Shown here piece after piece: positions 26,590-34,876 of a stretch of DNA of 64,000 nucleotides. The DNA is from UBA11591 sp040220895 (GTDB lineage: Bacteria; Bacteroidota; Bacteroidia; Flavobacteriales_E; Vicingaceae): the NCBI GenBank assembly GCA_040220895.1, contig JAVJVY010000020.1, forward strand, positions 186,001 to 250,000, given 5' to 3'. How positions within the stretch are numbered: position 1 is the first letter of the stretch; the number at the start of each line of letters is the position of its first letter. Position numbers and translations under genes: made by a program. The notes beneath the pieces were generated by a model. That model did no database searches. It was not told the origin of the DNA and saw only the letters and a program-made list of their open reading frames with translations.

Positions 26590-27506
26590 AAGTAAATAGG
26601 ATGAAATACCACTTCACCCTTTTCATTAAATTCGATTGCGGGTAAGGGAAATTTAATAAGATCGAGAAAAAAGAACATCGAATTCAGCATTTTTGACCTG
26701 GTCTTGATTCTTTCAAAGTTTATGTCGAGTGAAAGAAAATAGCGTCGGTACCTTTGGGTCGTCGGAAAATTTGCCGGATTGTCATCACCTCCCAACATGC
26801 CGTATGCCGCATATCCGCCAGAGATACTCAACCATTTTGGAACCGCATGATGGCCTTTAAAAAGCGATCGATAATTTAGGGAGAACCAATAGGTCTGGCC
26901 ATTGTAATCCTTTATTATTCGCTCAATACCACCGCTGCCCAGCAATTCGGGCCGGTATTGGGCCAGGTTAGTTGGGTGATAGGAAAATTTCATTGTGATC
27001 ACTTGACTCCCGGCAAGCAATTCCTGACTTATTAACAGGGCACTGCCAAAAGCATTGGACAACATATCGCCAACTGAAAATCCCCATTGCGCGTAGTGCG
27101 CATCTATTATCTCAACAGAGGTGAGAAATATAAATCCATAAGATCCCCCGTACCAAATTGCTTTCTTTCGATCAACACCAGCCCAAAGCAGTGATCGATA
27201 ACCGCCTTTACCCATAATGTATGAGGTATATGCATGCCCGAACTTGTCAATTTGCATCCATCCATTGTTATCGTTAAACAAGTGAAAACCTACATTCTCA
27301 TAGTCCTTGTACCAGATCGCTGACAATCCCGTCAAGGTGCCGGCATAAAAGAGACCTCCGCCTATGACCACTGTCTTGAATTTGATAGGGTCAAATTCTC
27401 TAATGGTATCCAACGTAGATACTTTTTGAGCCTTTGCAAATTGAGCACACTGAAGTCCAAGAATTAAAAACAGGATGAAAAAAAATCGATTTGGGGTCTC
27501 GGCCAT
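26586..27506 (-). CDS. DUF2279 (YfiM-like) secreted protein
   Basis: 306 residues with a signal peptide (FFFILFLILGLQCAQFAKAQK). Residues about 45-180 hold the DUF2279 features: KFGHAYTSYIMGKGGYRSLLWAGVDRKKAIWYG in outline, then SVEIIDAHYAQWGFSVGDMLSNAFGS. Such proteins are envelope-associated and of unknown function. The C-terminal third is beta-rich and may fold as an outer-membrane or periplasmic barrel-like part. A good promoter box lies just upstream. Confidence 0.82.
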   Translation of the reverse strand: MAETPNRFFFILFLILGLQCAQFAKAQKVSTLDTIREFDPIKFKTVVIGGGLFYAGTLTGLSAIWYKDYENVGFHLFNDNNGWMQIDKFGHAYTSYIMGKGGYRSLLWAGVDRKKAIWYGGSYGFIFLTSVEIIDAHYAQWGFSVGDMLSNAFGSALLISQELLAGSQVITMKFSYHPTNLAQYRPELLGSGGIERIIKDYNGQTYWFSLNYRSLFKGHHAVPKWLSISGGYAAYGMLGGDDNPANFPTTQRYRRYFLSLDINFERIKTRSKMLNSMFFFLDLIKFPLPAIEFNEKGEVVFHPIYF

Positions 27507-27510
27507 AATT

Positions 27511-27518
27511 CAAAAATA
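27511..27518 (-). promoter_or_regulatory. -7 and -33 promoter of the DUF2279 gene
   Basis: TATTTTTG on the minus strand (27511-27518), with TTG at 27536-27538 and 17 bases between. It ends four bases before the ATG at 27506. It is one of the best matches in the window to the two-part Bacteroidota promoter. Confidence 0.55.
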
Positions 27519-27659
27519 TTCAATTAAGGCTAAGGCAAGTGTTGATTGATGCCTTCAAACGACCTTAAACAATTACAAATGCTTATCAACCGATTATTGG
27601 ACCAAGTCGCACATAGCTTTGAATCCGTTAATCAATAATTTGAATGTAGTATGAAGCAC

Positions 27660-27989
27660 ATGAATAATACGGTCAATTTGATCGGAAATCTAGGTATGGA
27701 TCCTGAAATCAAGAAGTTTGAGAATGGCAAAAATCTTGCTCGGTTTTCATTAGCCACTTCGGAATTCTATAAAAATTCAGAAGGAGAAAGGGTCAAGGAT
27801 GCGCAATGGCACAATGTGGTGGCCTGGGGTAAGACGGCAGAAATTGCCGAGAAATACTTGAAAAAGGGTAGCAAAATAGCCGTTGAAGGTCGCCTCAACA
27901 ACAGGCAATACGAAACCGACAAGGGGGAGAAAAAGTACTTCACCGAAGTGGTCATCAATGAATTGATGATGCTGGACTCAAAAAAGTGA
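27660..27989 (+). CDS. ssb: Single-stranded DNA-binding protein, short form without acidic tail
   Basis: 109 residues from ATG 27660 (an ATG three codons upstream is possible). The OB fold is clear: NTVNLIGNLGMDPEI, ARFSLATSEF, WHNVVAWGKTAEIAEKYLKKG, and VEGRLNNRQYE. The protein stops after the fold with LMMLDSKK and lacks the linker and acidic DDDIPF-type tip that most bacterial SSBs use to recruit partners. It is therefore likely a secondary SSB; another full-length ssb may exist elsewhere. A hairpin follows the gene. Confidence 0.9.
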   Translation: MNNTVNLIGNLGMDPEIKKFENGKNLARFSLATSEFYKNSEGERVKDAQWHNVVAWGKTAEIAEKYLKKGSKIAVEGRLNNRQYETDKGEKKYFTEVVINELMMLDSKK

Positions 27990-27997
27990 TTAAATCA

Positions 27998-28025
27998 AAG
28001 GGAACCGACTTAGGTTGGTTCCCTT
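27998..28025. terminator. Hairpin between ssb and the receiver gene
   Basis: AAGGGAACC (27998-28006) pairs with GGTTCCCTT (28017-28025) around a ten-base loop. It lies in the convergent gap between ssb and the receiver gene and covers the receiver stop codon. The flanking sequences have only short T runs, so the terminator call is moderate; it could serve both directions. Confidence 0.55.
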
Positions 28026-28548
28026 AATCAAGTAGTTTCTGCCTTAACATGAATTCCAATTGCTTATTGGCCTGCATGAGGCTTTCTGTAAGAACTCTGT
28101 TTTCCTCTCTGAGCATGAAAACCTCGTATGAATTCTCTATGATGGATTGAAGTTCATCTTTGTCCCAAGGCTTGGTTACGTATCGATATACATTACCTTT
28201 ATTAATCGCGTCTATTACCGCTTGAATATTCGAGAAAGCCGTAATTAGAATCCTTATCGTATCTGGATGCTTGGATAAAATAGACTCAAAGAATTCTACT
28301 CCCGTTATTTCTGGCATTCGCTGATCTGACAATACCACTTGAATCGATTCTTCCTCTAGTATTTTTACACCCTCCATGGCTGTTCTGGCAACATAGACGT
28401 TGAAAATTCGTCGATAATTTGCTTGAAAAGCCTTGAGGTTTATAATCTCGTCGTCGACATACAATACACTGATATTCTTTGTGTCATATTCTTTGCCCCT
28501 ATTCTCAGGTTGCAAACTGTCGCTTAAGGTGTCTGAATTCAAATCCAT
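28024..28548 (-). CDS. Stand-alone response regulator receiver protein
   Basis: 174 residues. A polar N-terminal extension of 25 residues precedes a receiver domain: DD at residues 32-33, phosphoacceptor D75 in LSDQRMPE, T103 in ITAFS, K126 in YVTKPWD. After it comes a helical tail (about 140-174, ENRVLTESLMQANKQLEFML) but no DNA-binding domain. The VTKPWDKDEL form resembles receivers paired with HD-GYP or PAS output proteins. It is five bases after the histidine kinase and is the last gene of the operon. The kinase is its obvious partner. Confidence 0.88.
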   Translation of the reverse strand: MDLNSDTLSDSLQPENRGKEYDTKNISVLYVDDEIINLKAFQANYRRIFNVYVARTAMEGVKILEEESIQVVLSDQRMPEITGVEFFESILSKHPDTIRILITAFSNIQAVIDAINKGNVYRYVTKPWDKDELQSIIENSYEVFMLREENRVLTESLMQANKQLEFMLRQKLLD

Positions 28549-28553
28549 AATAC

Positions 28554-30698
28554 TTAGTTGGGCTGCTTGTAAGGTAAATTTATAATAAAACTGGTGCCTT
28601 TTCCAGGTTCCGAGTTTATTTGAACATTGCCATGATGGCTTTCAATTATTCCATAAACCACAGAAAGACCTAATCCGGTGCCCTCACCAACATCTTTTGT
28701 TGTGAAGAATGGTTCGAACATTTTTTCCTTGGTTTCCTCATCCATTCCAATGCCTTCGTCGATGATCGAAATCTTGACGCCTTCAGAAAGATCCTCGGTC
28801 CTCACCGTAATTTTTCCACCTGCTCCATTTTTAGCTTTAACTGCTTGAACAGAATTATTGATGACATTCATAAATACCTGATTGATCTTTCCGCCGTAGC
28901 ATTCTAAATCCTTGGTTTCGCCAAGCTCAAGTTCCAGATCAATATCATTGGTGATTTCTCCTTTTAACAATTGTATGGTCGAGATCAAGCCTTGATTCAC
29001 ATCGACCGATTTAAGGCCAATATCATCCACGTGTGAAAAAGTCCTCAGTCCCAAAACAATTTCGGCCGTTCTGTCTGCCCCTTCCTTAATTCCTGAAAGA
29101 ATTTCGTCGGTTTCTTCTATCAAATATTCATAATCAATGTCCTTTTTATATTTTTCAATTTCGTCTAAGGCCTGACCCAATTCTTCCTTTTTATCCCGGG
29201 CCATTGCTTGGTATTTATCAATAAGAGTCAAAATCTCTGAAATATTCTCATTCAGCGGCTCAATATTGGACTTGACAAAGTTTATTGGGTTATTGATCTC
29301 ATGGGCAATACCGGCGGTCAACTGTCCCAACGAAGCCATTTTTTCAGCACTCACCAATTGTGATTGTGCTTCTTTAAGATTAACAAGGGCCAGATTCAGA
29401 TCGTCATTTGCCTTTTGAAGTGCCTTGGTACGCTCCTCAACTTTTGTTTCCAATAGGACATTCTGTTCCCTTACAATTCGTTCATTTTCCATCAGGGCTT
29501 CGAGCGCCTGGGCCTGGGACTCCTCTTTCTCTTTGCGCAAAATATTTATTCTGTCTGCAAGACCGATGGCAAGTAAAATGACTTCTATGGCCGATCCTAC
29601 TTCTAAAATGTGATTTGTCAAAGGGTTGTAAGGAAATATCCCGCTTTCCTTCAAGACATAAACCACAATTCCAATAAGAAAAAGAACCCAAGCCGTCATA
29701 AAAAAAATGGCAGGCCTTGATCCTTTTCGGATCATAACAACTGTGCAAGCAATCATGTAGAGGGAGGCTATCAATGCAGATGGTTGAATAAGTTGAGATG
29801 AAAGTATGTTGTTACCTGCCAAGCTTATACCAATGCACAGTAGGAACAAGCCATGGCCTAAAAGAAAAAACCTATTCATTTTAGGGATAAGATCCTTGGT
29901 ATGTGTAAAAACCTTAAGGAATTCGATGGCTAGCATTCCGCCCAATGCCGGGAGTAAAACCAAACTTTGATTTGCCAGCCATGGATTATCAGGAAGTAAA
30001 AATCTGAACGTATATCCCCCTAAGCTCGCCTGAATCAAACCGACTACTAAGATATAAATCACATATATCAGATAACTATTATCCTTTACTGAAAAATAGA
30101 TGAATAGATTATAAAAGAACATAACAAGAATTGCGCCTGCGTATAGTCCAAAAAACAGGTCTCTGGTTATAAAGCCCGAATAAACAGATTGTTCGGTTCC
30201 CACGGATAACGGAAGAACAACGGGGTTAAACGACTTTATTCTCATGTAAAACCTTTGTTGCTCGCCTGTTTTAAGATTGAGCGGGATAACAAACAATTGA
30301 TAGTCATAAGGTCGTTGGCTGTAATTCAATGAAGAGCCCAAATCAAGCATCTTGAACCCTGACGCTGTAGGAGTGAAGAATTTAAGGTCTTGAATACTGG
30401 GTTGAGCCAAAACCAATTGAAGATCGTTTAGTGAGGATGAATTCTTCAAATCAAAATAAATCCAGTGGGCATTTGAACTGACACCGAGATTTGGCACGCC
30501 CGGTTCCAATAATCTGAAATTTGAAGATTTCAATACATCTTCAATACTTTCCTGTCCACTGGGGTCTTCATAAAGATACAGACCTGTAGTTATATCCAGT
30601 TTTTGTTTATTACCATTGTATTCTACGAATGTCTCAGTCTGGCCTTGAAGACAAACAGCGAATAATAAAAGACCAATTAATATGATCTTTTTATGCAC
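28554..30698 (-). CDS. 7TMR-DISM sensor histidine kinase
   Basis: 714 residues. A signal peptide leads into a DISMED2-type extracellular domain (about 30-160; NLGVSSNAHWIYFDLKNSS). Seven membrane segments occupy about 180-385. A coiled coil (about 388-455) leads to HisKA with GIAHEINNPINF, where H466 is the phosphorylation site. The ATPase domain has NVINNSVQAV (N box), DEGIGM, and GTGLGLSVVYG. The DISM sensor class is thought to bind small extracellular ligands, often carbohydrates. It overlaps the acyltransferase gene by eight bases. Confidence 0.92.
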   Translation of the reverse strand: MHKKIILIGLLLFAVCLQGQTETFVEYNGNKQKLDITTGLYLYEDPSGQESIEDVLKSSNFRLLEPGVPNLGVSSNAHWIYFDLKNSSSLNDLQLVLAQPSIQDLKFFTPTASGFKMLDLGSSLNYSQRPYDYQLFVIPLNLKTGEQQRFYMRIKSFNPVVLPLSVGTEQSVYSGFITRDLFFGLYAGAILVMFFYNLFIYFSVKDNSYLIYVIYILVVGLIQASLGGYTFRFLLPDNPWLANQSLVLLPALGGMLAIEFLKVFTHTKDLIPKMNRFFLLGHGLFLLCIGISLAGNNILSSQLIQPSALIASLYMIACTVVMIRKGSRPAIFFMTAWVLFLIGIVVYVLKESGIFPYNPLTNHILEVGSAIEVILLAIGLADRINILRKEKEESQAQALEALMENERIVREQNVLLETKVEERTKALQKANDDLNLALVNLKEAQSQLVSAEKMASLGQLTAGIAHEINNPINFVKSNIEPLNENISEILTLIDKYQAMARDKKEELGQALDEIEKYKKDIDYEYLIEETDEILSGIKEGADRTAEIVLGLRTFSHVDDIGLKSVDVNQGLISTIQLLKGEITNDIDLELELGETKDLECYGGKINQVFMNVINNSVQAVKAKNGAGGKITVRTEDLSEGVKISIIDEGIGMDEETKEKMFEPFFTTKDVGEGTGLGLSVVYGIIESHHGNVQINSEPGKGTSFIINLPYKQPN

Positions 30699-31419
30699 TG
30701 TGGCGGATAATTTTTTCGTAAAGATCTGGCAACTCTAAATCAAAATTCACTTCAATTGGCGCACTTCGATTAAATGGCACTACACTAATGGACTGCTTTG
30801 GAATTGCTCGTAGATTTTGAATGATTAGGCTTTCTTCTGGGGCCAAGGATTCAGAGGGACTTCCGTAATATTTGATCAAGGCAGTAGCGACAAGATTTAA
30901 CTTGGGATAGTAAAATGTGCCATTATTTCCAAGCTCTTTCAATACCCTGAAACCAACGCGTTCCACCATGTGAACTGTATACTCGGCACAAAGTACGAAC
31001 ATGCTCTTACAACCCAATTGGGAAAGTACGGCGGTGCCAGCAGATGTAAGCACATAACTAATGCCAAATCCGGCAACTTCTTTTGAATTCCACATTCCAC
31101 AAAACTCACCAGTACCTTCCTTTGCGTAATTTCTTACCAAACCGTAGATGGATTCATCTATCTTCCCAACGGCATCCTCGATGGGCAAAGGTTGACTTCC
31201 TCCATTCAAATGAATGCGCATTCCCCCATACATTTCTTTACCATCATAAGATTCAGCGGCGATCACTATAACATTTGGGTTGATGAACCATTCGATGTTT
31301 GCCGAAGTTATCATTGTGATGCCATATCGCTGCAGCACTTCCATGTGACCCTTGACATACCGTTGACAGGCCGCAAGATCATCTACTGCTCTAAAAGCTC
31401 TAATTCTTAATTCCATCAT
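30691..31419 (-). CDS. GNAT-like acyltransferase (N-acyl amino acid synthase type?)
   Basis: 242 residues. The frame starts with ATG ATG at 31419-31414; the first overlaps the upstream stop in an ATGA junction. IRAFRAVDDLAACQRYVKGH at the N-terminus and GEFCGMWNSKEVAGFGISYVL in the middle suggest a GNAT fold in which strands flank an acyl-CoA or acyl-ACP site. LCAEYTVHMVERVGFRVLKELG fits the C-terminal part. Related folds occur in N-acyl amino acid and homoserine lactone synthases. Function is inferred from fold and neighbours; the substrate is unknown. Confidence 0.6.
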   Translation of the reverse strand: MMELRIRAFRAVDDLAACQRYVKGHMEVLQRYGITMITSANIEWFINPNVIVIAAESYDGKEMYGGMRIHLNGGSQPLPIEDAVGKIDESIYGLVRNYAKEGTGEFCGMWNSKEVAGFGISYVLTSAGTAVLSQLGCKSMFVLCAEYTVHMVERVGFRVLKELGNNGTFYYPKLNLVATALIKYYGSPSESLAPEESLIIQNLRAIPKQSISVVPFNRSAPIEVNFDLELPDLYEKIIRHSA

Positions 31420-33734
31420 ACACTAATAAAAACTTTGTCCAAAGGCAATCTGTGGGATCTGACAACATCGGTATCAGACTTGAACATTCGGAATAAAAAA
31501 ACGTCCTTCCACCCCTCATTACCAGGAAATATTTCCTGGAATTCTTCATTCAAATAACTTAATTCATTCATATGGTTAGGACTAAGTTCTTCACCATTTC
31601 CCTCAATGAGCCTCGCAAACATGAATAAACCCGCAGAAACAGGATGAATACTAATACTTAATTCCGTGGCTTTTAACCATATTCGCTGTAGCGCTCTGCC
31701 ACCTTCCATAAGCTCTTTTTTTCCTCGTCCTTTTATTTGAACCAGGCCAAGTGCAGGTGAATTCGCAACTGCCTCTTTAGACAATTTTTCAAAACCCCTT
31801 CCCCCATTCCACTTTCTTAAATAATGCATTACCGAGGGATCCGCAGCTAATTTCATTCCTGCCATTTCAGAGGCATTCAGTTCAATGGTAGCGATATCAA
31901 TTCCATCCGCTTTTTCCGCGCTTTCTTCCTTTGTCCATCTGACTTCCTGACGATAAAAATCATGATGCCCTAAAGGGTGCATAATTCGTATTCTCTCACA
32001 GGCAGAAACAATGGAGGCCAGCTTTAATATCTCATCTCGATCGGTGCAAACCTTCAATGCTGCAATTGATCCGGTTTGTATACTTTGCTGTAGTTGCAAA
32101 ATATCTTCCTTTCCAATTCCCTTGAGAGATGTCTTAGTTCTATTGGTATGTCGATATCCAATAAAAGGATAAAGCTTTTGCATATCCATGTTGGGTTTTT
32201 CCTCGCTTTTGGTCAGACAAATACGACAAATCAATCTTTGGTCAATTGCTAATGGGAAATAATCGATAGTGATATCAAAACCCAATTGCTTAGCAGTTAA
32301 TGAGATGTTTTCAAGACACGCTCCAAAAGCTATCATGGAACCCATATCTCCGAAATCACTGAACGATACCGATCTCGCACGGTCGTGAAATAAATAGAGT
32401 GCATTGTTGTTATGCACCCATTTCCATGGCTGATTGTTGCCGGCTGAAGGAGCTAATATGGCCGATTTAGTCAAGCGGATGGCCAGATCAACCGGCATTT
32501 CAGCTCGTTCCACTCCATTTAGATGAACACCTTTTAAGAGGTCCATCATTTCCTTTTCATTCAATGGATTCAAGCGATATTTTTCAGGAATTTCAGCTAC
32601 TTCATTTGTTTTCCTGCCCGGCAACAATTCATCGAGATCTACAAAATACCTTCCCGATTGGGTAAATTCATTTAACATGATTCTGCGGTAAGTATCTGCG
32701 GTAATGCCACCTCCTAGGGTAACAGCCGAGGACAATTGAGGCCAGGTGGTTAGACTTTGGCCAATTTCAAGCATCGATGCCCTCATTTTTTCAGACAGGG
32801 TTTCCATGCCTGCAATGGGCAATAAATAGGGAACTTTTTCTTCGTTTGTTTTAAGGTCCTTTATTTTACTTACATCTAAATGATCGATGTATCCATGAAG
32901 TAGTGGGCGATCAGGCTCAAGATCAAAGCGCTCAACATCGATGGTTCCGCGGTCACTGGCTTCCATTAATACTGGAATGCCATGATTCTTCGCATGAACA
33001 CGGCATAGTACTTTAATTTCAAGGCCATCGCATTCATCAATCAGGGCGTCTAATTTTCCACCATGCAATAGAAAGTTAGCAATGTTCTTTTCAGTTATGC
33101 CTTCAGGGAAAACTTTTACATTTAGAAATGGGTCAATCTCCATGATCTCGCGAGCAACAGATATAACCTTTTCCAATCCAAGGTTGTGCAATCCGGTTCT
33201 GATTCTATTTAAGTTGGTGAGCTCAAGTTTGTCGAAATCGGCCAGTCGGATTTCGCCGAAACTCCGTTCCATAGCCATTGTAACAGAGACCGACTGGCCG
33301 ACCGACAAACCAATAATACCAACTCTTTTTTGACTCAACGTACGCGATTCTTCAAGGGTTATTTTATTTCTGTTCCGATTGGTTCGAACTTCTATGAATT
33401 CATCTTCGGGAAGAACATGGACAATTCTGGCCGACCAAGGATAATAGATCCAAAGGCCATAATCGTCTTCAGACGTACCATTTAAATGATCCTGGATTAA
33501 TGCTTCAACTTCGGAATTCGTAAATGTGGTTTGTTTTGGTTTTCTCAGTTTGACCAATTCTTGAAGCTGACCGTGTAATTCATCGTGAACGGCTACAAAA
33601 CTCAACTTCGCCAAATGCATTTTAAACTCATGCCCCAGGATTTTCCCGCTAAAATTGAACATCAGTGGTTTCCATGACTTCAGGTCATTTCTGGCAGAAT
33701 TTTTGATCTGTTCGATGCAATCGTTGACTTCCAA
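31416..33734 (-). CDS. E1-like (ThiF) and nitroreductase-like fusion protein, Rv1355c type
   Basis: 772 residues. Residues about 1-110 are a leading region. A ThiF/E1 Rossmann domain follows (about 130-330): RVGIIGLSVGQSVSVTMAME, LADFDKLELTNLNRI, and ALIDECDGLEIKVLCR. The C-terminal part (about 405-760) resembles FMN-dependent nitroreductases, with AILAPSAGNNQPWKW and HDRARSVSFSD. Such fusions are annotated as Rv1355c family; I know of no proven reaction. E1 domains activate carboxylates with ATP; nitroreductase partners oxidise heterocycles in peptide natural products. First gene of the four-gene operon. Confidence 0.8.
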   Translation of the reverse strand: MEVNDCIEQIKNSARNDLKSWKPLMFNFSGKILGHEFKMHLAKLSFVAVHDELHGQLQELVKLRKPKQTTFTNSEVEALIQDHLNGTSEDDYGLWIYYPWSARIVHVLPEDEFIEVRTNRNRNKITLEESRTLSQKRVGIIGLSVGQSVSVTMAMERSFGEIRLADFDKLELTNLNRIRTGLHNLGLEKVISVAREIMEIDPFLNVKVFPEGITEKNIANFLLHGGKLDALIDECDGLEIKVLCRVHAKNHGIPVLMEASDRGTIDVERFDLEPDRPLLHGYIDHLDVSKIKDLKTNEEKVPYLLPIAGMETLSEKMRASMLEIGQSLTTWPQLSSAVTLGGGITADTYRRIMLNEFTQSGRYFVDLDELLPGRKTNEVAEIPEKYRLNPLNEKEMMDLLKGVHLNGVERAEMPVDLAIRLTKSAILAPSAGNNQPWKWVHNNNALYLFHDRARSVSFSDFGDMGSMIAFGACLENISLTAKQLGFDITIDYFPLAIDQRLICRICLTKSEEKPNMDMQKLYPFIGYRHTNRTKTSLKGIGKEDILQLQQSIQTGSIAALKVCTDRDEILKLASIVSACERIRIMHPLGHHDFYRQEVRWTKEESAEKADGIDIATIELNASEMAGMKLAADPSVMHYLRKWNGGRGFEKLSKEAVANSPALGLVQIKGRGKKELMEGGRALQRIWLKATELSISIHPVSAGLFMFARLIEGNGEELSPNHMNELSYLNEEFQEIFPGNEGWKDVFLFRMFKSDTDVVRSHRLPLDKVFISV

Positions 33735-34126
33735 GAGTAAGGCTGGGTATGAATTGGCTATGAATAAAAGAGTTTCCGCTCCAGTAAAAGTGGTGAAAAT
33801 CAGGGTTAAAAGAAAAAATTCACCTTATTTTTAGACGAATGAGACATTTATAGGGTTCAATGATAATATTCGTACTACGGAATTATGAAAAGAATTATCA
33901 ATCACTTTAGATAAAATCAGTATTCTCTTAGTTCATAAGTGATTATCTCACATATTTTTAAAATACATGAAGGTTCAAAATATTTTTTGTTCCAATAATC
34001 TTTCCAAATCGAATTATTAAAAAATCAACAAATTACCTCCGAAAAAGGTAGTCGTTAATAATAACTTAACATTGAGCATAAGCTTGTTTAATACAGGTCG
34101 GATAGATTTGAAGTAAATATTAGATC
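33735..34126. other. 392-bp AT-rich divergent intergenic region
   Basis: This gap separates the leftward E1/nitroreductase operon from the rightward OmpR-type regulator. It has no convincing ORF; the longest is a 20-codon minus-strand frame at 34017-34079. It carries a promoter box for the regulator (34103-34110). I found no exact TAnnTTTG on the minus strand for the operon. Many A/T runs suggest a regulatory region. Confidence 0.6.
34103..34110 (+). promoter_or_regulatory. -7 box TAGATTTG for the OmpR-type regulator
   Basis: Exact TAnnTTTG, 16 bases before the ATG at 34127. A TTG at 34084-34086 lies 16 bases upstream, slightly close for -33. Confidence 0.5.
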
Positions 34127-34825
34127 ATGTCAAAAGTCCTTATTGTTGATGACGACCCCGATATCAGGGAGTTCATAAAGTATAATCTTGAAAAAGAGGA
34201 TTTTAACGTTGATGTTGCTGAAAACGGAACCATCGGTTTGAAAAAGGTGCATGAATTCAAACCAGACCTTGTTTTACTAGATATAATGTTGCCTGATGTT
34301 GATGGCGTGGAAACCTGCATGAGGATCCGAGAAATTAAAAATAATGTCCAACCCATCGTTGCCTTTTTGACAGCCCGCAGTGAAGATTATAGTCAAATAG
34401 CCGGATTTGACGCAGGTGGTGACGATTATATCACCAAACCCATTAAGCCCAGGTTACTGGTTTCACGAGTCAAAGCGCTGTTAAGACGAAAAAGTGAACT
34501 GGTTGTTGAAGATCAAATGATAAAAATTGGCAACCTCATCCTAGACTACGATCGCTACCTGTTCATTAATAAAGACAAAGAGATCCAACTTCCGAGAAAG
34601 CAATTCAACATCCTGTCTTTGTTGATATCTAATGCCGGAAAAGTAGTTCGCCGAACTGATCTAATGGAAAAGATCTGGGGCTCTGATGTGTTTGTTAGCG
34701 ACAGGAATATTGATGTGCAGATTAGAAAGATCAGGGAGAAGATCGGTGATAAAATGATCAAAACCGTAAAAGGCGTAGGTTATAAATTTATCGTCAAGGA
34801 CGAGGCGGCAAAGGTCGGTACATAA
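34127..34825 (+). CDS. OmpR/PhoB-type response regulator
   Basis: 232 residues. Receiver domain: DDD at residues 8-10, D52 in LLDIMLPD, T82 in LTARS, K104 in ITKPIKP. A winged-helix DNA-binding domain follows (about 130-228), ending in the diagnostic KTVKGVGYKFIV. No histidine kinase is adjacent on this strand, so it is an orphan here; the kinase at 28554-30698 already has its own receiver. The regulated genes may include the porin/YceI genes that follow, but that is only position. Confidence 0.93.
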   Translation: MSKVLIVDDDPDIREFIKYNLEKEDFNVDVAENGTIGLKKVHEFKPDLVLLDIMLPDVDGVETCMRIREIKNNVQPIVAFLTARSEDYSQIAGFDAGGDDYITKPIKPRLLVSRVKALLRRKSELVVEDQMIKIGNLILDYDRYLFINKDKEIQLPRKQFNILSLLISNAGKVVRRTDLMEKIWGSDVFVSDRNIDVQIRKIREKIGDKMIKTVKGVGYKFIVKDEAAKVGT

Positions 34826-34828
34826 AAA

Positions 34829-34855
34829 AAGAGCCCTGCTTTCACAGGACTCTCT
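34829..34855 (-). terminator. Rho-independent terminator of the porin gene
   Basis: GAGCCCTG pairs with CAGGACTC, with one mismatch, around a short loop. On the minus strand the stem is followed by a run of seven T (34823-34830 region). It ends the porin gene and may also act on the convergent regulator gene. Confidence 0.65.
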
Positions 34856-34876
34856 TATCTCAAACCAAAACTCTGA

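Noticed and set aside
34017..34079. 20-codon minus-strand frame ending GGNLLIF, upstream of the E1/nitroreductase operon
   Set aside because: A double glycine might suggest a RiPP precursor, but it is too short, far from the operon start, and has no conserved leader or ribosome site.
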